Shown: in pieces, positions 43,090 to 54,026 of the stretch
Position numbering within the stretch: the first letter of the stretch is position 1
Layout of the letters: each line of letters starts with the position of its first letter
DNA from: Argyresthia goedartella
Lineage: Eukaryota > Arthropoda > Insecta > Lepidoptera > Argyresthiidae
Length of the DNA stretch: 64,000 bases
NCBI GenBank assembly: GCA_949825045.1
Contig: OX463829.1
Coordinates: 27,956,715 to 28,020,714 of the forward strand
Direction of reading: 5' to 3'
The notes under the pieces: generated by a model
The model's input: the letters and a program-made list of their open reading frames with translations, nothing else
The model's database searches: none
What the model was told of the DNA's origin: nothing
Program-made: the position numbers and the translations under genes

Positions 43090-45890
43090 TAAAAACTCCT
43101 GCAGTGAAAAAACAATTGTCTAAGAGTCATTTTCGTAGTTTAGATGTAAATAAGTTAACAGGAAGGTTTTAAATATCTTGAGGTATCCCATTCTACATCG
43201 TTAAACACATTGGGTTACAATTATTTTTGTACAGTGCTGTTCTGGGACAGTGTTTTAAGACAAGCCTATCAGGATTTCTGGTATTTCTGGGATATAGATC
43301 ACTTGCTTTGACAAATAGATTAGTGCTAAGTTTAACAAATTTAGCCACTTCCATGATATATAGACAGGGAAATGGTAGTATTTTCAACTCACGAAACAAT
43401 GGCTTGCATGATACGTGCTGCGGTACTCCAACTATTGATAAAAACAACTTGCTTGTCGAAACCGTTCCCCCAGATGATTAAGGCATATCTGAGTATTGAT
43501 TCTATATATCCGTAGTAGGCCGATATCGCTCTTTGTCTTGATGCAATTTTACTTAGCCTTCTCAAGACAAATACAAATCTATTTAATTTGCTGCACACTT
43601 TCTTGGTATGTTTCTTCCAATTTAGATTCTTATCAAGTATTATACCTAAGAATGTTGCATGGTCTACATTTTCTAATTGTTGTCCTTGGTGATTAATACT
43701 CATTAGTTTCTTATTTATATTATTATTAAAATTAATTACATTAGTTTTTGTTAAATTTATTTTTAAATTGGAATTGATTAAATATTTTACTACGGTTGTC
43801 ACAGTTTCATTCATGTCCGAGATATGATTACTTAAATTGTTATTTTTTGTTTCACTATTATTGAAAGGTCATCAGTGAATAATATAGATTTATGTTTGAT
43901 GTCGTCTGGGAGATCATTTATATATACAAGGAATAAGAGAGGACCAAGTAAACTGCCTTGTGGCACTCCGTATTTATTAAACCTAGCTTGTGATCTATGT
44001 GTTTTTAAGACATTATCTTCTAATCTTGTGGTTTCTACATATTGAGATCGGTCCTCTAAGTACGTTTTTATCCAGGCCAGTGTTGGGCCTCTTATTCCGC
44101 ATTGCTCAAGTTTTATCAGCAATACTTCATGGTCGACAAAGTCGAATGCTTTTGACATATCAAAAAATAAAAGAGTCGTAAATTGTCTTTGGTCTACCCG
44201 ATAGCTTACACTGCTGACCAAGTTAAAGGCTGCTAATGTTGTAGACTTTTTTTTTTGGAATCCATATTGTTCGGGTTTTAATATTTGATTTGCAGTGAAA
44301 AAGTTGTTTAATCTAATTTGGATGGCTTTCTCAAATATTTTTGACAGTATTGAGATCAAAGTTATGGGTCTATAGTTACTAACATCATCTCTGCTGCCTT
44401 TTTTATGCAGTGGTTTAACTACAGATTGTTTGAGTTTCAGTGGAAAGCATCCTGACTCTAGAGAAAGATTGATTAGATGCGTTAGCACAAAACAAAGTTC
44501 GTTAGCACATTTTTTTAATACGTTCGTAGTTAGGCCGTCGCTTCCTGATGCATTCGTCTTATTAAGAGACATGATGATCCTAAAAGTTTCAACTGGACCT
44601 ACCGGTTCTAGGAAAATAGTTTTGTCCAGTGACTGACTCGTCTTTTGGAATTTATCGTCAGAGTTCTTAACATTTGTTGTATTAATGAAGTAATCATTAA
44701 TTGTATTTGCAATATTTGTCGGGTCTGTTTCCCTCGTATAGTATCCTTTCAATGCCCTGTATTTGATTTGTGGGTCCCAATTCATTCTGGATGATTGCCC
44801 AAGAAGCTTTGAACAAATTTTTGCTGTTCTTTAAAAATTTGTTGTTATTATGTCTTTGGGCTGAATGTGTACTGTTTTGTGGTTTGTGTTTTGTATTTGT
44901 AGAAGTTAAAACTTAGTATTATTTTTACTTTACAGCTAATTTTTAGGTCTTTTGACATCCATTTTTGTTTTTTTGTTCTAGTTATCTTTACCCGTGTCAA
45001 AAGAAAGCATAAATTGTAGAACAAACACAGCAGAGCATGATATTCATTGAAAGCTTGGTTCAAGTCAGTTTCAATGTATACGTCAGAAAATGACATTCGA
45101 GACACTCTTTAAATTTGTTTAAATTATCCTCACAAAAATCTCTTAATAGAAGAACACTGGTTTTGGTATGCTAACCTTCGTTTTTACAGGTATGTTTAGC
45201 ATCTGGACAGTTTCATGATCAGATAGGCCAAGCGGGATTATGGATCCCTTTCCCTCTTTTACAGTGCTTATTATATGATCAAGACAGGCGTTGCGTCTCG
45301 TAGGCTTGTCAATGTGATTAGTCAGATTATAATTTTTTATGATGTCAAGTAGTCTATTCGAGTATATGTTTTCTTTAATAATAATATTAATGTCATCTGC
45401 AATAATTATCATTTTCTTAGGGAATTTTTTTGATACAATATATAACATTTGTTCGAGTTTATCTAAAAAGACATTAGCATTCGTTGGTTTGTTTCGTTCA
45501 TCAGTTCTATACAGACATTTGATTATAAAATTGTGATGCGGAATATGAGTAGCGCAGCACTCAAATGCACTTTTTTGGCATAGACTTTTGAATTATGTAT
45601 AGGACTGTGCGGCAGTCTTTCTCTTACGAAAATACAGACTCCGCCTCTTTTTTGTACTCTACAGTAAATCGCTGCTAATTCGTACCCATGGATAGCAGCG
45701 TTTTGTTCATCACCTGTTTTAAGAAATGTTTCTGAAAAACAAAGGACATCTGGTTATACATTGTTATCATTTAGTTCTGCGATCGTTATCTCTATGAGTT
45801 CTTTTTTACTTGTTAAGCTAGCTATATTTTGGTGTAGCAATATGAAATTAGTTTGTTTAGGTTCAAAAAAAGTTATTGTTACGCACTTCT
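43090..45890 (-). pseudogene. LINE A ORF2: endonuclease, reverse transcriptase, C-terminus
   Basis: Endonuclease opens at about 45860 with FILLHQNIASLTSKKELIE, then FSETFLKT, GYELAAIYCR, IIIADDINIII (Asp-Asp-Ile-Asn where GDFN is usual) and GLSDHETVQ with the catalytic Asp-His. The RT block 43832-44785 is open for 317 codons: SVVKPLHKKGSRDDVSNYRP, YGFQKKKSTTLAAF, FFDMSKAFDFVDHEVL, YGVPQGSLLGPLLF and ILFTDDLSIIV, with Thr in place of Ala in the FADD box. A frameshift at 43815-43831 precedes the thumb (FLGIILDKNLNWKKH) and another near 43440 precedes CKPLFRELKILPFPCLYIM and the 3' end. Confidence 0.85.
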
Positions 45891-46174
45891 TGTGTGAGAC
45901 CTGTCGTTAGATTTGTATGACTATGTTGTGAAAGCACCGGAAAGAAATTATATATTTTGGTTTGAGTCTTTACTTTTTGGACGTCGTACTTTGTTTTTGA
46001 GGGTCTCTCCTTTGGGAAGTAATAGGGAATTGTACCTGGTTTCGTATGTCTTGTTTTTGTGTTATTATTTGCTTTATTATTTGTTTGTGTATTCGTAACA
46101 TATTTATTTTTTAAAGCAAAGTTTACATCTATTGACCTTTTGTTGTATCTAAGATATTTAGTATCATAATAATT
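45891..46174 (-). pseudogene. LINE A ORF1, C-terminal part
   Basis: Minus-strand frame DTKYLRYNKRSIDVNFALKN, then an Asn/Thr/Lys-rich tail, ending just before ORF2. It is the likely continuation of the ORF1 part cut off at 47060 by LINE E. No domain beyond low-complexity polar sequence. Confidence 0.55.
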
Positions 46175-47055
46175 TATTTTTTATTTTTTTTTAATTTATT
46201 TATTATAATTACATTGCACAACATTACAGGTATATATACCCAAACCGTTTTGCAATATCCGGGATACTTATAGAACACACACCTTAAAAATATATATTAC
46301 AATTCAATTAAATTAGAAATATAATAACAATTATTTAACAAAAAATAATTCATTAACAAAAACAATTAATTCAATAGCACAAACAAAAAGTGACTGCCCT
46401 TGTGAACTCCAACATTGAACAACAAAAAAGGTCAATGTTAGTCCTGCCCGCCACTTGATTAAATAGAGCCAGAGCCCGCACCACCGGTGCCTCCCGCAGC
46501 ACGCTTGTTCGTGCCATCGGCACGCAGAATAAGGAGTGACTCCTCGCTCTCAGGTAGTTGTCAGGTACACGAAGCCCTAACAACGGTAGTATCTGGGGGT
46601 TGTGCAGTTTCCCTTGCAGCACTTTTAGCACATAGGTCGCTAGTGCGAGGCCCCTCCTCACTTCCAGCTCATTGTATCCGACCATGCCCATCACGAACAG
46701 GTTCGGATACATAAGTGGGTAACAAGGATAGACCCCGTACCGCTTCAAATATAAATACCTCAGGAAACGATTTTGTATTTTCTCCAGCATTTGGCTATAT
46801 TTAGTTTCATGTGGATGCCAGATGATTGCATTGCTTTCAAGTTTACTCCGAACCAAGGTATTATACAAAACTTTTACCACCTCGATACTTTTAAACTTAC
46901 TCGCCTGTCTAAGAATAAAACCTAACTTTTTGTAAGCTTGTTTGCATATAGTATTAATGTGATCCCGAAACGTCAAGTCTGACTTCATTAAAACCCCCAG
47001 ATCCTTAATTTCAGAACTCCGTGCCATCTCTACACCATCCACTTTGAGCGATCGC
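46175..47055 (-). mobile_element. LINE E: 3' fragment inserted in LINE A ORF1
   Basis: 5'-truncated LINE with an A+T-rich tail at about 46175-46215 on its 3' side. The frame 46371-47060 (229 codons) is open: KDLGVLMKSDLTFRDHINTI, LGFILRQASKFKSIEVVKVL, YNTLVRSKLESNAIIW and NRFLRYLYLKRYG, the post-palm thumb and C-terminal region of an ORF2. The upstream ATG lies at the junction with LINE A. No TSD could be confirmed. Confidence 0.7.
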
Positions 47056-47512
47056 ATCACTTATTATTTTGCTCATTGTGTCTAACCTTGTGAAATCCGT
47101 TTCCCTGTCGTGTTGTTTTAAGAAAGTTAAATTTTTATGATTTTTACTGGCTCTTAACAATGTATCATTGAGCTTGTTTTCATTTAAGTAGTCTGATTTA
47201 CTTATACTAAGCAGTATCACATTGGGTTTGTCTAATTTTTGAAGAATTGCTCCCAAGTCCATCAATAGTTTTGTCGGGTTGTTGTCGTGTTCGCCAATTG
47301 ACATTATTACGTAGTCCTCTACTGTTATGCTGAAAAGATCACATGCTTTCCCAATCTCTTCAGATTTTGCATTGGGTTTTATGAAAGAGGTAATATTGTA
47401 GACTTTCGTCTTTTTTTGTTTTTTCATTTTATACTTGAGCTCTGATGATAGTATTGTGCATTGTCTTCCTCCAAAAATGAAATTGAACTTTTACATTTTC
47501 CAGAAATCTTGG
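47056..47512 (-). pseudogene. LINE A ORF1, middle part with esterase-like features
   Basis: Frame reading FGGRQCTILSSELKYK, then KVYNITSFIKPNAKSEEI, DYVIMSIGEHDNNPTKLL and NVILLSISKSDYLNENKLN. The alternation of strands and a [IV]-x-G-x-x-D-x-x-[PN] segment resembles an SGNH/GDSL esterase-like domain, known in ORF1 of some CR1-group LINEs. Catalytic residues cannot be assigned with confidence. It is cut on the upstream side by element 4 and downstream by LINE E. A frame change lies near 47490. Confidence 0.5.
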
Positions 47513-48058
47513 TGTTCAGGCTTCTCAGCACCTAATGACCTCGAAGGGGCCCATAAGCTACGAGGTAGCGTGACGATCAGGTGCCAAGAAGTGATGAACG
47601 TCGGCGATTCATCGAGCTGAAGTTATGTGGGGTAGATCTAACCTGGTCTGTGCTTCGGTCCCGTCAACCTCCTGTCTCTCTGCAAGGCCCGGGCGCGCCC
47701 TAAGCTCTTCTTGGTAGACAGGTTCTTCAGCCAACCAGGTATGACTGGCGGGCCAGCGTGGTGAGCACAGTGTCCAACACAGGTTATGTTTCTACTGGTA
47801 AATCCAAATCGGGCACGAAAATCTGAACTTTATCTGGTTCGAGAGACTACGGCACACTCAGCTATATTAATAATCCTGAGGGAATCCCGAATACATTCCA
47901 GATGCCCTTTGATTTAATTTCAACAAGCTAATCAATACGCGTTTACATTGCGGGCTTATTTCGTCTGTCAGTTGTCAAAACTGCCAGATTGACAGCTAAC
48001 GTCAAATTAAAATGGCCGTTCAGAAACCAACGATCGAATATCGATTTGGAATCGAACA
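47513..48058 (-). repeat. 3' LTR of element 4
   Basis: On the minus strand it begins TGTTCGATTCC and ends GCCTGAACA. The partner is 59995-60539. A G-rich run (GGGCGGGTGAT at about 48059-48069 on the minus strand) just upstream is the likely polypurine tract. Confidence 0.93.
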
Positions 48059-48069
48059 ATCACCCGCCC

Positions 48070-48371
48070 GGACAGGCACCCACCTGTCCCCTAATCTACG
48101 GGCAGCCGAGACAACGTTGCTACCGCTCGTTTTAGAACCGAGCCTCCTACTAGAACCTCTGCAGACCGGGGGGTCCCGTCCTTGCCAGGGAACAAGTTAA
48201 CAATGCGCCCCCTGCGCCAACGTAGTGGCGGTAGGTTAGCATCCTTAACCAGAACGAGGTCACCAACACTAGGGGGGCTAGTTTTGTTAGTCCACTTAAG
48301 GCGCTGTTGTAAGATATGCAGATACTCGAGCGACCAACGCTTCCAGAAATTCTGAGTAAACTGCTGCAACA
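48070..48371 (-). pseudogene. pol: C-terminal end of element 4 integrase
   Basis: Frame MLQQFTQNFWKRWSLEYLHI, then GDLVLVKDANLPPLRW, RIVNLFPGKDGTPRSAEV and VATLSRLPVD, stop at 48091-48093. This is the DUF5641-like tail of BEL/Pao integrases. It continues the pol frame that is cut at 50252 by LINE B. Confidence 0.9.
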
Positions 48372-48374
48372 TCT

Positions 48375-48375
48375 A

Positions 48376-48411
<36 letters not shown>

Positions 48412-50251
48412 AACATTTATTCACAAACACACAGGACACGCATATTAAACAAAAAATAAACAAAACAAAAAAACATATAACAAGTGTGTCTCTGCGGCAG
48501 TGAACCGGACACTGGCTCAGCATTATGCTGAGATGTCAGACACCTACAGCGCTGATTTTCAGCCAGCACCGTCGGTGACTCATGGAAACGTCATACCAAA
48601 AGAATATATATCTATAAACTACCTAGATTTTTGGGATAGGCGAAAGAGAAATAAACATAAATACAAAGTGAGATAATAATGTAAATACTACCTAGATGCA
48701 GCTTCATTAATATAATATTTACAATAAGAATTACAAACAAAACTAGATAAAAAAAAGAAATGCAATTGGCATATTTATTGCTGTCACAGTGCTGGGGATT
48801 AGGATGTTTTCTGGAGCGTCAACAAATAGCCTTTAAGCATACGCTTAAAGGTGTATCTGCTAAGCGTCCCTTGGATAGGAGGAGGGATATCATTCCAGCA
48901 CTTAGACGCCGCAAACTTGAAACTACCTCTGAAAGCAGCGGTTCGGAGCATAGGTATAATGGCCATTGCCTTGAACCTGCGCACACTTTTGGACCAAACC
49001 AGTTTATTAAAAAGGTAGGTGGGGGGTTTGTGTCTTACCACCCCGAACAGCAAAGTGGCCAAGTGCAGGCGCCGGCGTGCAGGCATGTTAAGCAAGTTAG
49101 CGGCGTTCAAGTAGGGAGTGATGTGGGACCGGGGAGGGACTCTGAAACAAAAACGAGCACATGCGTTCTGCACTCGTTGTATGAGCCTCTTGGAACGACC
49201 GCTAATGCACCCATTATACACGACATCACAATAGTTTAACCTAGATAATATAAGTGATTCACATAGTTCAACACGCAAATCGACACTAAGGTAATCTCGT
49301 ACATTATATAGAACTTTGAGGCGATAGAAGCAGTTACTCACAACATTTAGTATGTGGTTCTCAAAGCGCAAATTCCCGTCCATTAAAAGGCCGAGGTTGG
49401 TTGCTTCTACCACCCGTTCGATTGGTTCGCCCATAACGGCGACATTCCCGGAAGTCAGAGCTTCAAGGGTATTACGGATTTGATGTTTTGACCCAAAAAC
49501 GACATATTTCGACTTGCCAGGATTAAGAACTAAACAGCTCTTGTCCGACCAAGAGGAAATACGGTCTAGGTCAGAATTTATCTTGTTTATGGCAGCAGAT
49601 GTGTCTGACGGCACGCTAGAAAAGTAAAGTTGCACATCATCCGCGTACAGGTGATACTTGCAGCTCTCCATACTGTTAGTGATATCAGCGCTATACAGTA
49701 TGAAGAGCAGAGGCCCGAGTATCGAACCCTGCGGTACTCCTCTTATCACAGTACAAACAGAGGACCGCAGAGCACTACCATCCACCCTACTCAATGCAAC
49801 TGCCTGCGCACGGCCAGACAAATAGCTACTGAACCATTTTGTAGCAGTGACATCAAACCCGTAATAAGACATCTTGGATAATAGTAGGGGTATGCTAATA
49901 CAGTCGAAGGCCCTGGAGAAATCTAAAAGCACAAAAAAGGTACTTTTACCAGCATCACGAGCTTGTAAGATGTTATCGACTACATCGAGCAGCGCAGTAG
50001 CTGTCGATCGACCTTTGCGAAAACCTGACTGCAGTTCAGGGAGTATGCTGTTTTTCTCCAGGTAATCGGACAGCTGTTCGCAAACTACCCGTTCTATTAT
50101 CTTCGATGCACAAGGAAGAATACTTATAGGTCGCAGTTGAGACATTTCAGTGGGATTCGGTTTTTTTGGTAACGGGGTCACCTGAGCGATTTTCCAGTCA
50201 GCTGGGAAAGTCATTGTCAGAATGCTCATATTAATAATGTAAGTCAGTACG
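48375..50251 (-). mobile_element. LINE B: 5'-truncated, (TTTC)n tail
   Basis: Minus-strand LINE with a (TTTC)n tail at 48375-48412 preceded by TGAATAAATG. TCT lies at both junctions (48372-48374 and 50252-50254), and deleting the insert restores the integrase frame. It is truncated within RT on the 5' side. Confidence 0.9.
48799..50229 (-). CDS. LINE B reverse transcriptase, partial, open frame of 476 aa
   Basis: RT fingers WKIAQVTPLPKKPNPTEMSQ, RPISILPCASKIIERVV, LQSGFRKGRSTATALL; palm LLDFSRAFDCISIPLLL with the first Asp, IRGVPQGSILGPLLF, YHLYADDVQLYFS with the Asp pair; thumb NLGLLMDGNLRFENHI, LCESLILSRLNYCDVVY and a typical C-terminus (FAASKCWNDIPPPI). The frame is uninterrupted to the stop at 48799. 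The ATG used is only the first inside the truncated frame; coding sequence begins at the 5' junction. The YADD-type palm and HLATLLFGV region suggest the L2/Kiri/Crack side of the CR1 group. It lacks endonuclease, so it is not autonomous. Confidence 0.88.
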   Translation of the reverse strand: MSILTMTFPADWKIAQVTPLPKKPNPTEMSQLRPISILPCASKIIERVVCEQLSDYLEKNSILPELQSGFRKGRSTATALLDVVDNILQARDAGKSTFFVLLDFSRAFDCISIPLLLSKMSYYGFDVTATKWFSSYLSGRAQAVALSRVDGSALRSSVCTVIRGVPQGSILGPLLFILYSADITNSMESCKYHLYADDVQLYFSSVPSDTSAAINKINSDLDRISSWSDKSCLVLNPGKSKYVVFGSKHQIRNTLEALTSGNVAVMGEPIERVVEATNLGLLMDGNLRFENHILNVVSNCFYRLKVLYNVRDYLSVDLRVELCESLILSRLNYCDVVYNGCISGRSKRLIQRVQNACARFCFRVPPRSHITPYLNAANLLNMPARRRLHLATLLFGVVRHKPPTYLFNKLVWSKSVRRFKAMAIIPMLRTAAFRGSFKFAASKCWNDIPPPIQGTLSRYTFKRMLKGYLLTLQKTS

Positions 50252-50254
50252 TCT

Positions 50255-53200
50255 GATACCTTGACAACCGATACAATTTCACTCCCTCGAAGGGGTGCTC
50301 GGGCAACGCGTTAAGTGGCTGTCCTATCAAGAATTGGCCTGGGGTCATTTGGATCCGAGCTGAGCGGACACAACGGTCGCGAATTGAGAACGGCCTCGAT
50401 CTTACAAAACAATATCGCGAGCTCCTCAAAAGTCAGCGCGGTCTGACCTACTATACGCCCTAAGTGCGTCTTAGCTGACTTAACTACGGCCTCAAAAATC
50501 CCACCCCAGTGGGGGCAAATCGGTGGGCTGAAGGTCCACTGTATACCCCGACGGGAGAGGGCCGTTCCAATATCCACTTTATTTACATTCAAAAAGTTGA
50601 CTATCTCTCGTAAGTATCGTTCCGCACCTATGTAGTTAGTGCCGTTATCAGAGCGGATCAAAGTTGGAAGTCCCCTTTGAGAAACAAACCTATCCAAACA
50701 AGCAATGAAAGCCTCTGTCGAGAGATCAGCAACGAGCTCGAGATGTACCGCCTTGGTGGATAAACAAACAAACACACATAGGTACGCCTTGTATTGCTTA
50801 GCGGTACGCAATCGTGAACTCTTCACCATAAACGGTCCGGCAAAATCCGTACCAACACCTGAAAACGGTCTGACCTCATTCACACGATCAGGGGGCAAGT
50901 CCCCCATGAGAGGTTGCATCGTGGCAGCCTTAAGTCGATAACAAGGCATGCACCGAAACACGATGTTCCGTATGGCACGGCGGGCATATAAGATCCAAAA
51001 ATCCCGCTGGAGCGTGGCCAACAACGCGTTACAGCCGGCATGCGCGTTTTTAATATGACGATCAGTCACCAGCAATTCAACTAACTGTCCCCCCTTGGGG
51101 AGCAGAAGTGGGTGACGAGCCGAATACGACAGATTCCCATTGCGCAATCTTCCTCCTACCCGAAGTAACCCGGTCGAATAAACAAAGGGGTTGAGACGCG
51201 CGACGGCTCCCTTCAATTTCGAACGTCTACTTCGTATAATCTCCAATTCTGCCCCAAACTTCGAGGACTGTACCAACCGGACCAAATTCAATAGCGACTC
51301 GTTTCGCTCTGCCGGAGTCAGAATAGGGTTCAACGTTCGCTGATCGCGAGGAGTACGACAATTTCGAGCGAATCTCCGAATCCAAGTGGACACGTTTATC
51401 AACTTGTCAAGTGAGCTATACCGGTCCAGCAGAAACCCGGCGTCAGGGTCCTCAGCCTTCTGGGTAACATGCACGGCCGCTCTGGGGCCATGATCCGAAG
51501 ATACTACTACATGGCTGTGGGGCCAGTCCGATTCTCGCTTGGCAAGCCAGGGTGGTCCCCACCACAAATGGTGTCTAACGAGTTCAGGAGCCTGACATCC
51601 CCTGGATGCACAATCAGACGGGTTCAATTCTCCTAGTACATGTCTCCAGGTCAGTGGGACCTCAGACGACACAATCTGGGAGACACGGTTCGCAACAAAA
51701 ACCTCTAAGTTATGGACCGAAGCTTTCAGCCAGCACAAAACAATCTGGCTGTCCGTCCAAGCGTACACCGTATCCTCCAAAACCACTGACCCACGCAACA
51801 CTGTTAGAGTGTGATTCAAAAGTTTGGTCAAAAGAGCAGCCCCGGGCAGTTCCAGTTTTGGAATCGTCATCCTTGTCCGAATAGGCGCTACCTTGCTTTT
51901 TGCCAAAACCAAACGCACGTCGACCTCCCCGGTGGAGGTGACGGTTCGCAAATAAACCGCTGCCGCAAACCCTCGTTCAGAGGCATCACAAAACCCGTGA
52001 AGGGTTGCCCTGTAATCCCAAGCAGGGACCAATTTCCTCGGCAGCGATACATTATTTATGTCCGATAGCGAGGTGAACATTCGCGTCCAATCAGTTAAAA
52101 AATCACCTGAGAGGTGGGTGTCCCAGGTCAACTGAGCCGCCCATAGCCTTTGCATAAAACATTTGAGAGCAAAGGTGACTGGAGAAATCCATCCATTCAG
52201 GTCGAACGTTCTCGCAATCGTTGACAGTACTGACCGCTTCGTCCAGGCCTTCGGTGTTTCTAAAACCACCCGATAGGTAAACTCATCATGGACGGGCCGG
52301 TACTGAATTCCAAGCACTGACAACATGTTAGGGTTGTCAGGATTCTCAAAAACGTGCGGGTCTTGTTGAAACTCATCTGGGAGACCAGCCATTAACTCAG
52401 GGGAGTTGGACATCCACATGCGTAGTTCATAGCCGCCTCGTTCCAGCAATTGAATGAGCTCGTCACGTCGGTCCAGAGCTTCCTCTACACTGGCTGCCCC
52501 TGTGCAGACGTCATCGACGTACAAATCTTGCTCCAGGATAGCGGCGGCTCTAGGATAGCTCACACGGTCACGCGACGCCAACTCCCGCAGGGTACGCATC
52601 GCCAAATACGGGCTAGACCGTAACCCATACGTGTTCGTGTTTAACTCATAGACCTTGACTGGCTCGGCCGTGGACTCACGCCACAGTATCAATTGATACC
52701 TTCTGTCAGCCGGATGAATTACCGTTTGCCTAAACATCATCCGAATGTCTGCGACAAATACAATCTGGTGTCTCCGAAAGCTCGAGAGAATATCCGAAAT
52801 ATCACGACTCAACTTGGGTCCCGAATGTAGACACTGATTCAGGGACATCCCGTTCGAGGTAGGTGCTGACCCATCAAAAACAACTCGAATCTTGCCGGTA
52901 GGGGTTTGCAGGACGGCATGGTGTGGAAGGAAACAATGATCCTCTGATCTCCAGTCCACACCCGATACCGACATGTGTCCTAACGACTCATACTCCCTCA
53001 TGAAATCGACGTATTTTTGTTTAAATACGACGTCCCTTGACATCCTTCGCTCCATCGACATCAATCTCGTCTCAGCCATCTTCCTAGATTCTCCTAGTGG
53101 CGGTCGATCGGCCCTGAAAGGCAGTCGAGTTACAAAACGACCAGAACGAAGGCGACCAGTACTATTCTGGTAAAACAACTCGCACTCTTCTTCGTCTGCG

Positions 53201-53746
53201 TCGACTCGACGAACGGTGGGAGGTTCCTCTATCTCCCAGAAACGTTGGATAGCGTCTGACAACGCTGAGCCAATAAGTATGCCATCTGACTCGGCAGGCC
53301 TAACCATTGGCAATGCCGGACCCATGATCACGTGACCAAACTTAGTATCCACAGCAATCAACCCGTCCGGCTGAAGAACTCGCCGATCCGACAACAGAAA
53401 CCTACCCAGAACTTCTGCTCCCAGTAGCAGGTCGACCGGGGCTGGAGTGTCAAAATCGGGATCCGCCAACTTGAGTCCTGATGTCAGGAATCGAACGGCC
53501 GGATTCAACTTCACCAAGGGGTGTCTGCCCATGACATGCGTCATTACTAAAGCTTGCACGGATGTTTTTGTCAAAATGTCATAACGTGGAGAGAACGTGA
53601 TCACCGATTGACCAACTACATTCGTAACCGTAACATTCCCCACGCCCCGTATTGATTTATTATACCTATTTACCTTGAGGCCCAACCATTTTGCTAAATC
53701 ATTCGATACAATGCAGCCCTGTGCTCCAGAATCTAATAGGGCGCGA
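50255..53746 (-). pseudogene. pol: BEL/Pao pol of element 4 (protease to integrase)
   Basis: Protease LLDSGAQGCIVS at 53720-53686 (upstream of the first ATG), then VDLLLGAEVL. RT: FLPHHAVLQTPTGKIRVVFD, FVADIRMMFRQTV, DLYVDDVCTGAAS (Val in the YxDD box). RNase H: HGFCDASERGFAAAVYL, PKLELPGAALLTKLL, WTDSQIVLCWL, NPSDCASRG. Integrase: HIKNAHAGC, CMPCYRLKA, GTDFAGPF, SDNGTNYIGA and GGIFEAVVKSAK give the zinc finger and D,D,E triad. The block 50311-53685 is open for 1124 codons. A single frameshift near 50345 leads into MTPGQFLIGQPLN and RLSRYQ, where LINE B begins. RT and integrase motifs are all present. Confidence 0.93.
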
Positions 53747-54026
53747 ACGTACTCTTACTCTTTATACTTTATTGCACAAAAACAGAAGATACAGATACAA
53801 CAAAATGGAAACTAGGTGTACAAAGGCGAGCTTATCTCTAAAAAGAGATTTCTTCCAGCAAACCTAATATGGACAGAATACATGAAATAACAGGTAGACC
53901 TTTGTGCACAACGTTAAAAATATTAAAATAATAAACTAATTACTAATATGTACATAAATACATAATATCAATACAAATAGACAAAATTATACTACATATA
54001 TATCAAAGCAATAAACCTACATAAAT

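Noticed and set aside
47435..48200. Short plus-strand frames at 47435-47620 and 48012-48200
   Set aside because: They lie in the LTR of element 4 and have no homologous frame in the other LTR beyond shared sequence.
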